Source of the DNA: Firmicutes bacterium ADurb.Bin080
GTDB lineage: Bacteria; Bacillota; Clostridia; Christensenellales; DTU072
DNA: 49,186 nt
Direction: 5' to 3'
NCBI GenBank assembly: GCA_002070965.1
Contig: MWEH01000107.1
Span: 1 to 49,186 of the forward strand
The stretch's first letter is position 1; every line of letters begins with the position of its first letter. The notes under the pieces were generated by a model, which saw only the letters and a program-made list of their open reading frames with translations, had not been told where the DNA came from and did not search any database. A program made the translations under genes and the position numbers. Positions 37,458 to 45,021 of this stretch are shown one piece after another.

Positions 37458-38309
37458 TTACTGAACTTTCTTTTTGCTACGAAACGCAAAGAAGCTAAAT
37501 ACAAACACAAGCAAGGATATTCCCAGCATTATGATGCCACCATAGGCAAGCATCATTGGTAGGGGTACTGTAGCAACAAAAGGTATGAAGTTCATTATTT
37601 CAGCAAAGTTCATCCCCGCCGCCCAAATAAATCCTCCAAACACTACCAGAAGATTCATAACAAACATTAAAATGCCGCTAAGTACAAAAAGCTTTCTTCT
37701 CTTAGGAGTAAATGCTGCGACAAGTAATCTTATCAGGAAAATTACTGCTATTATGAGTCCCAATGCAAATGCAATCGGAAGGGCATAATATGCTATCATT
37801 TCTACTGTACCTACATTGGCAATATTAACCATACATTCATCATAAAAATAGGATGTTTCTGCGAGATCGGGCATGAAGGACTTAACAAAACCCATGACCA
37901 CATCTCTGTCTGAAACGGCAATTCTTGGATCCCCCTCGTTAACAGGTGCTTTGGAAAATAACGAAGTATACTCCGGTAAAACAGCAAAGAATGATAAAGC
38001 GGCAACTGCTACATAAGCAAGAACTAAAACGAGTAAAAGTATTACAAAAAACCCTCTCTTTGATTTCATTGGCAAAGTACGAGTTTTTGCTCCACCAGCG
38101 CCCATTCCTGATTCTAAATCATCATAATTTTCTGCTCTTCTATAAGAATTTCTACTAATTTGAGCCTTGGCTTCCATTCTTTGGGTTTTTGCTGCGACAT
38201 AGTTAGCTACATAAGGGGAAGACATGTCTCTGTTACTTAACAGATAGCTATTTGCATATCTATTTGAATCCGGATTTGCTCTTTGTTGCGAATTAGCATC
38301 GTATCCCAT
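37458..38309 (-). CDS. Four-helix membrane protein without the motif (unknown, member B)
   Basis: The 283-residue product has an N-terminal tail of about 85 residues, polar and rich in N, S, Y and R, ending in basic residues. Helix 1 (about 86-110), an external loop of about 60 residues, helix 2 (about 170-195), a basic loop TPKRRK, helix 3, a short loop and helix 4 follow, ending RSKKKVQ. I use the ATG at 38309 behind GGAGGT; the ATG 12 bases upstream overlaps that site. It lies 40 bases after member A. It has no QLTPIVQPI motif, but member C downstream does. Confidence 0.72.
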   Translation of the reverse strand: MGYDANSQQRANPDSNRYANSYLLSNRDMSSPYVANYVAAKTQRMEAKAQISRNSYRRAENYDDLESGMGAGGAKTRTLPMKSKRGFFVILLLVLVLAYVAVAALSFFAVLPEYTSLFSKAPVNEGDPRIAVSDRDVVMGFVKSFMPDLAETSYFYDECMVNIANVGTVEMIAYYALPIAFALGLIIAVIFLIRLLVAAFTPKRRKLFVLSGILMFVMNLLVVFGGFIWAAGMNFAEIMNFIPFVATVPLPMMLAYGGIIMLGISLLVFVFSFFAFRSKKKVQ

Positions 38310-38349
38310 AATTACCTCCATACCATTATTGCGAACAAAATTTCGCCTG

Positions 38350-39582
38350 TTAATCTAAGTCTTTTTTGTTTCTTTTTTTAACTAAATTTGCCGGAGAGAA
38401 AAAACTAATCAAGAAAGCAAGTAGAGAAATACCTCCAATAATATACATTCCCAAGGCGACATCATCCAAAAAGGTGTTTAATCCCTCAGAAGTGAAGCCT
38501 GCATATTTATTAATTATTCCCACAACCCCGGTTAAGAAAAACAACAAAACAAACAATGGTAACAAAAACCCTTTTCTTTTAGCCGATCCTTTAAGTAATC
38601 TAGCGAAACTTCTGATCACCAGAACTACGGCAAGTATAATAAATATAGTGAAAGCAACAGGTGAAATAAAATCTGTCCATCCTTCATATGTATATCCTAT
38701 CGAATCCCAAAGATGAATTGAAAAAGCACCTTCAACACACTCTCCTATTCCTGTAACAAAAAACAGGATTGGCTTCTGAACAAACCCATTAACGAAGACC
38801 TCATAAATATTGACTACATATGCGAGTATAACCATCGCAAGAGATAGAATCATAAGCAGAAGTCCTACTACTCTAACTGGCTTTGTTTTTTGTCGAAGAA
38901 TAATATCATCCTCTGATTTTTCAATATTTTCTACTCCATAATTTGAAGTCAAATTATGTGCTTCATTAATAGCCTTTTCTTGATTAATCCTCTCCATTTC
39001 TCTTGAATCAATTTCTTCTTGAGAATAAGGTTGAAATCTAAAAACTTGATTGGGCTTGTATTGCCAAATTTCTTGATTGGGATTTACAAAAGGGACGACA
39101 ATAAATGGTTGCACAACAGGATTCGCTTGTCCCCCACCCATAGCTGTTAGCCCTTCTGTTTGAACTATCGGTTGCTGAAGTTGCTTGGGCTGTTGTATTG
39201 CTTCCTCTTCAGGTGGAGTTTTTTCGTTGGTTTGGGTTATATCCTCTTGGACAGGTTGCTGCTCAGGAGTTGCTTCTTCGGAGTATTCATATCCCTGTTT
39301 AACTTTTTTAAGAGCACTTACAAATTCACTTCTTGGTCTTGGCTTTCCACACTTTGAACATCTGTCTTGGTCTATGCTATTTACAGTTCCACAAACAGAA
39401 CACACAAAGGTAATTCTGGATCTATCAATAGTCGCAAGAGCATCTTTTTCAAAGCTTTTCTGCGCTTTCTCCAGAGCTTCCTTCATCGCATTAGAACTTG
39501 AATCACTGAGTGGCTTCCCGCAAGAAACACAAAAACGACTGCTGTCTAAGTTAATCTCCCCACAAGATTTGCATTTAATCAT
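38350..39582 (-). CDS. Double zinc-ribbon four-helix membrane protein with a divergent motif (unknown, member A)
   Basis: This 410-residue protein is the first gene of operon I. Residues 4-21 and 61-78 are two CxxC-x10-CxxC zinc ribbons, with the cysteines at 4, 7, 18, 21 and at 61, 64, 75, 78. A helix and a Q-, E- and P-rich linker follow. The divergent motif NPVVQPFIVVPFVNPNQE is at residues 154-171. After about 60 charged residues come four helices with the shared topology (first loop about 45 residues, basic loop FARLLKGSAKRK). Such ribbons usually mediate protein contacts. An AAGGA site precedes the ATG and a good promoter lies upstream. Function unknown. Confidence 0.78.
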   Translation of the reverse strand: MIKCKSCGEINLDSSRFCVSCGKPLSDSSSNAMKEALEKAQKSFEKDALATIDRSRITFVCSVCGTVNSIDQDRCSKCGKPRPRSEFVSALKKVKQGYEYSEEATPEQQPVQEDITQTNEKTPPEEEAIQQPKQLQQPIVQTEGLTAMGGGQANPVVQPFIVVPFVNPNQEIWQYKPNQVFRFQPYSQEEIDSREMERINQEKAINEAHNLTSNYGVENIEKSEDDIILRQKTKPVRVVGLLLMILSLAMVILAYVVNIYEVFVNGFVQKPILFFVTGIGECVEGAFSIHLWDSIGYTYEGWTDFISPVAFTIFIILAVVLVIRSFARLLKGSAKRKGFLLPLFVLLFFLTGVVGIINKYAGFTSEGLNTFLDDVALGMYIIGGISLLAFLISFFSPANLVKKRNKKDLD

Positions 39583-39639
39583 AATTGTTCCTTATTAGAA
39601 AGGTTATACAACCCCTCAAAAAAATTTCCCATTTAAAAC

Positions 39640-39668
39640 ATTATACAAGAAGGGCTACTATTAATCAA
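39640..39668 (-). promoter_or_regulatory. Promoter of motif-protein operon I
   Basis: On the minus strand: TTGATT, 17 bases, TATAAT. The leader to the ATG at 39582 would be about 50 bases. Confidence 0.75.
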
Positions 39669-39722
39669 TAGATTGATACGTCAAATTACGCTAATCAAAA
39701 CAAAAAAAATACAAAGTAAATA

Positions 39723-41360
39723 TTATTTCTTGTTAAACTTATCTCTTAACTCTACAATGCGGTAAAATCTAAGTTTGCCAGAAAAATATCCAGCCTTCTT
39801 GAAATATGCATTTCTCATGAACTGATAGGGAGTTCCATCCGAAGACTCTAAGACAAATGGCTCAACTACTGCTCCGTCAATTGTTATCAAAGAATGCTGA
39901 TTCAATCTAAGCTTAAAGTCGCTAATTCCATCTTCGATATCATTCAACAACTGGTCGTATTTATACAGTTCACAAGGGACTCCGTACTTGCGTGAAACCC
40001 ATTGAATTGTTCCTTGGACCTTCATATTTGCATTTTCTCCACCGCTCTGGCTATCTTCAATGTAGTTACAATGTATAACCGAAGGCATTCCATTTTTGTC
40101 ATATTCTGTGGATACATGTCTAACGATAAATGCAGACTTTAGCCTTACGATTCCACCTGGAACTAGCCTGATGTATTTTGGGGGAGGATTGTCAGAAAAA
40201 TCCGTTTTTTCTATATATATCTCTTTGGTAATAGTTACATTATGGGAACCTATACTAGCGTCATTGGGATTATCAACAGCCGAATATGTTCTTTCTTCTC
40301 CATCATAGAAATTGTCTATAACAACTAATAATGGTTCCTCAACCGCCATTGCTCTGATAGCATTTCTATTGAGGTTTTCTCTCACACAATAGTCTAGCAA
40401 CTGGGAATCTACCTCACTGTTTGCCTTGGCAACTCCTACCCTTGTGCAAAAATCTCTTATAGCTTCTGCGGGATATCCCCTCTCTCTCATACCACTTAGA
40501 GTAGGCATTCTAGGGTCACTCCATCCGGAAACGAAACCAGAATCGACCAAGCTTTTTAAGAACCTTTTTGACATAATCGTGTTCTTAATATTTAATCTTG
40601 CAAATTCAATCTGTCTGGGTTTTGGGTTAAAATCACAATTGTCAACTACCCAATCATATAGAGGTCTATGATCTTCAAATTCTAGGGTACAAATTGAATG
40701 GGTAATCTTTTCAATAGCGTCTTCTATTGGGTGGGCAAAATCATACATCGGATAAATACACCATTTATTAGAAGTTCTATGATGAAAAGCATGAAGAATT
40801 CTGTAAATTACTGGGTCCCTCATATTCATGTTCGGACTGTTCATATCAATTTTTGCACGCAAAACTTTTTCTCCATCAGCATATTTACCATCTCGCATAT
40901 CAGAAAAAAAGGATAAATTCTCCTCTACTGTTCTATTCCTAAATGGACTTTCTTTCCCAGGGGTTTTCAAATCCCCCCTTGAAGCGCTGATCTCATCAGC
41001 GGTAAGATCGCATACGTAAGCCAAACCCTTCTTTATTAGTTGAACAGCGCAAGTATACATCTGCTCAAAATAGTCGGAGGCGTAAAGCTCCTGGTCCCAA
41101 ACATATCCTAACCATTTGATGTCTTCTTTTATACTGTCTACATATTCTATATCTTCTTTTGTGGGGTTAGTATCATCAAACCTAAGATTGCATTTCCCAT
41201 TAAATTTCTCTTTTATCCCAAAATTAATGGATAAACTCTTTGCGTGTCCAATATGAAGATATCCATTGGGTTCAGGAGGAAACCTTGTAAGTATGCTATC
41301 ATGTTTTCCGGACTCCAAGTCGCTGACAATTATTTCTTCTATAAAATTATTCGCTTCCAT
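39723..41360 (-). CDS. glnS: Glutaminyl-tRNA synthetase
   Basis: This class I synthetase charges tRNA-Gln directly. The HIGH motif is in PPEPNGYLHIGHAKS and the KMSKS equivalent is IMSKRFL. RFDDTNP and the C-terminal anticodon-binding beta barrels (SIGSHNVTITKEIYIEKTDF onward) fit GlnRS rather than GluRS. The 545 residues are full length. Many Bacillota lack GlnRS and use the amidotransferase GatCAB instead, so its presence is informative for the lineage. It lies 33 bases after the GNAT gene and has an AAGG site. Confidence 0.95.
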   Translation of the reverse strand: MEANNFIEEIIVSDLESGKHDSILTRFPPEPNGYLHIGHAKSLSINFGIKEKFNGKCNLRFDDTNPTKEDIEYVDSIKEDIKWLGYVWDQELYASDYFEQMYTCAVQLIKKGLAYVCDLTADEISASRGDLKTPGKESPFRNRTVEENLSFFSDMRDGKYADGEKVLRAKIDMNSPNMNMRDPVIYRILHAFHHRTSNKWCIYPMYDFAHPIEDAIEKITHSICTLEFEDHRPLYDWVVDNCDFNPKPRQIEFARLNIKNTIMSKRFLKSLVDSGFVSGWSDPRMPTLSGMRERGYPAEAIRDFCTRVGVAKANSEVDSQLLDYCVRENLNRNAIRAMAVEEPLLVVIDNFYDGEERTYSAVDNPNDASIGSHNVTITKEIYIEKTDFSDNPPPKYIRLVPGGIVRLKSAFIVRHVSTEYDKNGMPSVIHCNYIEDSQSGGENANMKVQGTIQWVSRKYGVPCELYKYDQLLNDIEDGISDFKLRLNQHSLITIDGAVVEPFVLESSDGTPYQFMRNAYFKKAGYFSGKLRFYRIVELRDKFNKK

Positions 41361-41393
41361 TTTTACTACCTTCTAAAAATCTTTCATATAAAA

Positions 41394-41765
41394 TTAATGA
41401 CCACATTTGTGAGGAAAAACTATATCAGAGGATTTAATAATCATTCCTTTCTCGGAATTCATAAAGCCAAATTGCAAAAAGTAGTCCTCACTGTAATCAA
41501 TAGTAATATATTCACTAACACCAGACAATACATTTAAGAGTGCTCTAGTAAAAAAATCTCCATATCCCTTTTTTCTGTATGATGGTAAAATTCCTATGCT
41601 ATTTATTGCTGAGTTTTCGGGATTAACCTTAAGTTTTGCAATTCCTATCTCTGTTCCTGACTCGCATAATACATATCCCACTCCTCCATCAAATTTCTTC
41701 CCGAAAATTTCCAGGGAAAGTCGGTCTAGAATATTTTTGTCATTTGTACCAGCTACAGAAAGCAT
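41394..41765 (-). CDS. GNAT-family N-acetyltransferase
   Basis: This small 123-residue acetyltransferase uses acetyl-CoA. The cofactor-binding motif is ILPSYRKKGYGDFFTRALL (residues about 59-77), preceded by the NSAINSIG strand. The C-terminal part contains YFLQFGFMNSEKG, a typical GNAT beta-bulge region. It ends in CGH. The acceptor is unknown. It is probably co-transcribed with glnS downstream. No clear promoter was found in front of it. Confidence 0.8.
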   Translation of the reverse strand: MLSVAGTNDKNILDRLSLEIFGKKFDGGVGYVLCESGTEIGIAKLKVNPENSAINSIGILPSYRKKGYGDFFTRALLNVLSGVSEYITIDYSEDYFLQFGFMNSEKGMIIKSSDIVFPHKCGH

Positions 41766-41920
41766 GTATTCTACCTTTTAACTATACATCAAAGTTAGTT
41801 TATTGCGATTTAATAATAAAATTATTTTACTCGATATCTTATGGTTAATAAATAACCTTGTTCAAAATCTTATTGATAATTAATATTGCTATCCAAAATC
41901 TTATGGATTTTTTAATATTA

Positions 41921-42250
41921 CTAATCCTTGGATGTATTCTCCGTTTCATCAAGCAATTTTAAATATTCTTGGTATATTTTATCTAAAGTATCCTCATCGG
42001 TTTCCAAAGAAAGATTGCTCTCTCCATTTTCACTTTCTTCAACCTTGAAAACAAGCACATCATCCTCAGTCATCCCTTCTAGAACCTCAATCGGTTTCAA
42101 TATAGTGTAGAAATTTCCATCTAACGGTATCCCTGCTATTTCCAGAAAATCCACCTCAGATCCATCAGGGGCGGTTAGAGTTATAAATTCTTCTCGCGCA
42201 GTAATAGTCTCTTCACAAGTCTCATCGGTTACAATTTTATTTTCGTCCAT
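41921..42250 (-). CDS. DUF1292 family acidic protein
   Basis: The 109-residue acidic protein matches DUF1292 (YrzB-like) of Bacillota. It has FITLTAPDGSEVDFLEIAG near residues 22-40, and FYTILKP followed by DDVLVFKVEE. Its biochemical role is unknown. An AGGAGA site precedes the ATG. The 155-base gap towards the GNAT gene contains a short repeat of CAAAATCTTAT (two copies) but no gene. Confidence 0.85.
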   Translation of the reverse strand: MDENKIVTDETCEETITAREEFITLTAPDGSEVDFLEIAGIPLDGNFYTILKPIEVLEGMTEDDVLVFKVEESENGESNLSLETDEDTLDKIYQEYLKLLDETENTSKD

Positions 42251-42301
42251 AAATATTCTCCTATTTTTTGTTGTTGCTATTATACACTATCTTATTATTA
42301 A

Positions 42302-42447
42302 TTGGTAGCATATATAACAGTCCCCTATTTTTCCCTACAAAACTAAGTTAACTCATTACCCTTTTCTAATCCTTTGGTAGCAGATCCAATAGGCACCTAT
42401 GTTTTCCCGTTAAAACTTAGTTAACTCATTACCCTTTTCTAATCCTT
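42302..42447. repeat. Two-copy 73-bp tandem repeat before the tRNA gene
   Basis: Copy 1 is 42302-42374 and copy 2 is 42375-42447 (about one base uncertain). Both begin TTGGTAGCA and share an identical 29-base core at 42346-42374 and 42419-42447, which starts AGTTAACTCATTACCC. The middle parts have diverged, so the duplication is not recent. No coding frame spans it. Confidence 0.9.
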
Positions 42448-42472
42448 GCGTATTTTTTAGTCAACTATTAAT

Positions 42473-42501
42473 TTGACATAAAACTGTAAAAAATTTATAA
42501 T
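42473..42501 (+). promoter_or_regulatory. Perfect consensus promoter of tRNA-Arg
   Basis: TTGACA, exactly 17 bases, TATAAT. The start is expected near 42508, about 30 bases before the mature tRNA. Confidence 0.92.
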
Positions 42502-42538
42502 GATTACCGTTGAATATCAATGTTTTCAAGGAATATTT

Positions 42539-42615
42539 GCGCCTTTAGCTCAATTGGATAGAGCGTTGGTCTACGGAACCAAAGGTTGGGGATTCGACCT
42601 CCTCAAGGCGCGCCA
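42539..42615 (+). tRNA. tRNA-Arg (anticodon ACG)
   Basis: A full cloverleaf can be drawn in 77 bases. The acceptor stem is GCGCCTT/AAGGCGC, the D stem GCTC/GAGC, and the anticodon stem TTGGT/ACCAA with loop CTACGGA. The T arm is GGGGA/TCCTC (one G-T pair) with loop TTCGACC. The CCA end is encoded. The A at the first anticodon position is expected to become inosine and read CGU, CGC and CGA. Confidence 0.97.
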
Positions 42616-42643
42616 AAAGGAGAGCTTTTTGCCCTCCTTTTTA
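42616..42643 (+). terminator. Terminator of tRNA-Arg
   Basis: AAAGGAG-A-GC and GC-C-CTCCTTT pair around TTTTT with one mismatch and end in a T run, directly after CCA. Confidence 0.85.
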
Positions 42644-42788
42644 TTTAGGATAGATTTGAATTTTGTTCATAATACTGCTAATATAGTAAAAGTGTTTACC
42701 ACTAAGAGTCCCGGACGTTTTATTGAATATAACAAATGGGAAAAGATTATTAATATATCCAGCAAACAACCTTTATTTTGAGTATTAT

Positions 42789-43658
42789 ATGAAAAAAATT
42801 ATTCTATTACTTATTATTTTTTCCTTTTGTCTCCCATTATCGGGGTGCTCTTCGTCACTGCCAGAATACGAGTATACTTATTATCCAAACAATCATACTC
42901 TAAGCTCAAGTGAGGCAAAGTCCCTATTTATCAGAGCTTTAGACGAGTTGTCAGTTAAACAAAGTGCAACTCTAGAAACCTTAGGTGAAGATGGACAGTT
43001 TAATACATCAACCTATAGCGTTACTCCCCAGGGGCTTCAACTTATTAGTCAAGAAAAACCACTATCCATCAAAGTCTATCGCAGAGGTTTTTCCTCAGAT
43101 TGCATAATTATTTTGACAGAGACCTTTTTTGATTCTGGATACGAATATATGATAGGAGAAACAAACTATACTGTTATAGATTTTATAGAAAACAGAACAG
43201 AATACTATAAATCAGAAGATTCGATTATAAAAAAGGAGAGTTCAACAAAATTCGGAACGGTAAACACTGATTATTATCAACCCGTAATCGCTTCACCATC
43301 AAACGAAGAAACCCTTCCGCTTTCGGAATATGGGGACACAATATCCCAGTACTCTGATTCTCTTGTTTTTCCAAATCTTTATACAGAAAATAGTATCAGC
43401 TTTAGTGAACAAAGCGAATCCTTCTTTTCAGGAACAATGAGTGGTTTACAAGGAGTTATAAGGTTCAATAACTTTACCCCCTCGGGAACAAACACCATGT
43501 TTGATATTTCAATCACTTTATCTCGTGGAATAATATCGGAAATTGACTATAAATCTTACGAATATATCGATTCGATGACAAGAAAAGACTGTTCATGTAT
43601 ACTTTATGTATCATATTCTCCAGAGTGGAATAATCAATATTCTGGAACACCTATATAA
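42789..43658 (+). CDS. Lipoprotein of unknown function
   Basis: The 289-residue product starts with a clear lipoprotein signal: MKK, a hydrophobic core and the lipobox LSGC, giving a lipidated cysteine at residue 19. The mature part is rich in S, T and Y and looks beta-rich; no domain is recognised. I use the ATG at 42789 because it gives the signal peptide; the ribosome site is weak (only GAG). The C-terminus PEWNNQYSGTPI is encoded by the first unit of a tandem repeat that continues past the stop. The hydrolase gene follows after 154 bases. Confidence 0.8.
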   Translation: MKKIILLLIIFSFCLPLSGCSSSLPEYEYTYYPNNHTLSSSEAKSLFIRALDELSVKQSATLETLGEDGQFNTSTYSVTPQGLQLISQEKPLSIKVYRRGFSSDCIIILTETFFDSGYEYMIGETNYTVIDFIENRTEYYKSEDSIIKKESSTKFGTVNTDYYQPVIASPSNEETLPLSEYGDTISQYSDSLVFPNLYTENSISFSEQSESFFSGTMSGLQGVIRFNNFTPSGTNTMFDISITLSRGIISEIDYKSYEYIDSMTRKDCSCILYVSYSPEWNNQYSGTPI

Positions 43659-43785
43659 CCTGCAAAGCAATATACTAAGCCCGATATCAGAGAGGAATAC
43701 TCAATATTCTGGAAGACCAGAATAAACTGCAAAGAATTATCCAAAAGACCAAAACCAGAGTGAAATAATCACTATTCTACCACTT
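43620..43785 (+). repeat. Tandem repeat copying the 3' end of the lipoprotein gene
   Basis: Units start at 43620, 43687 and 43755 (periods 67 and 68; the third is partial). Each carries a version of CCAGAGTGGAATAATCA followed by ATATTCTGGA or its decayed form. Unit 1 encodes PEWNNQYSGTPI and the stop. In matching frames unit 2 still reads SERNTQYSGRPE plus stop, and unit 3 PE-stop-NNHYSTTS. Confidence 0.88.
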
Positions 43786-43812
43786 CAAAATATATATAAA
43801 AGAGGTATTTTC

Positions 43813-44760
43813 ATGAATAGAGCAGAACTATTATTCAAGGTTGTTGATTTAATTTATCACCGCTCACAAAACTGTATACTTTATGATGATGTCATCGCCA
43901 AAACCAATATATCCTATGGAGAAGATAAATTAAATAAACTGGACGTTTACTACTGCGATTCTTCAGAAAAAAAACCTGTTCTCTTTAATATTCATGGGGG
44001 CGGATTTGTTGCGGGAGATAAAAAACATAGAGTCAGCATAGGCCACATTTTTGCAAAAAAGGGATGGTTTGTAGTGAATATAAACTATAGGCTTTCTCCA
44101 AAAAATCCTTTCCCCGCACCCTTACAAGATTGTTTTCAAGCTTTGAATCATCTACTCAACCTTAAAGATGAATTTAACCTTGATTTGGACAAAGTTGTTC
44201 TAACGGGAGATTCCTCTGGAGGTTACTTTGCAGTAGAAATGATTGCCGCTTTAAAGAATTCTGAACTTAGAAACAGACTATCTCTGCCTGAAAGCACTAT
44301 TTCCCCAGCCGGGGTTATGGGCCTTTTTGGGCCATACGATCTACTAACTGCGGTGAACTCAAAGCTACCCTTCGGGATGGTTAGGAGTGTGATCGAGAGT
44401 TTTCTCGGAATTAAAACAGACAAAACCTATGAGTGCTTGAAGAATTATAAGTATATTACCGATATGGCCCCAATTAATCATGTAAGTCCAGACTGGTGCC
44501 CGGTTCTTTTGGCATATGCCGAACAGGACTTCTTTTGTGCAGGACACGCTGAAATGCTTTTCAATAAACTGAAAGAAACAGGCATATATGTGACTGAGAC
44601 ACACTCGTCTGAATATAAAGACAACCACTGTTACCATCTTTCTTACAAAAAAGAAAGAAGCATTGCTGCCTTCCAGAAGTTTTTTGAGTTCTTGGAAATG
44701 ATTAGGGCAGGTGGGCCCACCAAGCAACAAATGACTGATAATTTGAATGAAAGTAATTAA
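43813..44760 (+). CDS. Alpha/beta hydrolase (HSL-type esterase family)
   Basis: The 315-residue enzyme has the oxyanion-hole motif NIHGGGF and the nucleophile elbow GDSSGGY, as in hormone-sensitive-lipase-type esterases. The acid is probably the aspartate in YAEQDFFC and the base the histidine in DNHCYHL near residue 275. There is no signal peptide, so it should act in the cytoplasm. Natural substrates cannot be inferred. An AGAGG site precedes the ATG, and the gene lies behind the lipoprotein on the same strand. Confidence 0.88.
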   Translation: MNRAELLFKVVDLIYHRSQNCILYDDVIAKTNISYGEDKLNKLDVYYCDSSEKKPVLFNIHGGGFVAGDKKHRVSIGHIFAKKGWFVVNINYRLSPKNPFPAPLQDCFQALNHLLNLKDEFNLDLDKVVLTGDSSGGYFAVEMIAALKNSELRNRLSLPESTISPAGVMGLFGPYDLLTAVNSKLPFGMVRSVIESFLGIKTDKTYECLKNYKYITDMAPINHVSPDWCPVLLAYAEQDFFCAGHAEMLFNKLKETGIYVTETHSSEYKDNHCYHLSYKKERSIAAFQKFFEFLEMIRAGGPTKQQMTDNLNESN

Positions 44761-44899
44761 TAAATTCTTTTTTTCTGAACTTTGAAAGCCTAGAAAAATG
44801 CTTATTTTGTTAAAAAAGTTTTCTTTCATAATACGTACGAGTAATATCACCAAAATTTAGTGTTTTCCCCGTGCGCGCGTCAAATATAATAGATAGCCA

Positions 44900-45021
44900 T
44901 TGTGAAAATTTTTGATTGTATTCTTATAATTTATCTGTCTCGAATAATAAAATATATGTCTTGTGAAAATATTTGATAGTATTCTTATTAGCTATCCGTC
45001 TCGAATAATAAATCTTACGTC
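44900..45021. repeat. Two-copy 61-bp tandem repeat at the 3' end of the YcxB-like gene
   Basis: Copy 1 is 44900-44960 and copy 2 is 44961-45021. Both start TTGTGAAAAT, share GTATTCTTAT, and end in GTCTCGAATAATAAA plus a variable stretch and GTC. Copy 2 includes the stop and last codon of the minus-strand gene ending at 45015. A short alternating tract, CGTGCGCGCGT, lies just before copy 1 (44870-44880). Confidence 0.9.

Noticed and set aside
42302-42447. CRISPR array
   Set aside because: There are only two diverged units, the middle parts are also related, and no cas genes are present.
42500-42781. A 93-codon frame across the tRNA-Arg gene
   Set aside because: It contains the whole tRNA and its terminator, and has no ribosome site or protein-like pattern.
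43687-43785. A separate small gene between the lipoprotein and the hydrolase
   Set aside because: The resemblance to coding sequence comes from duplication of the lipoprotein end; there are stops and no start signal.
44365-44853. A 162-codon frame antisense to the hydrolase gene
   Set aside because: It is a shadow of a clear alpha/beta hydrolase and has no ribosome site.
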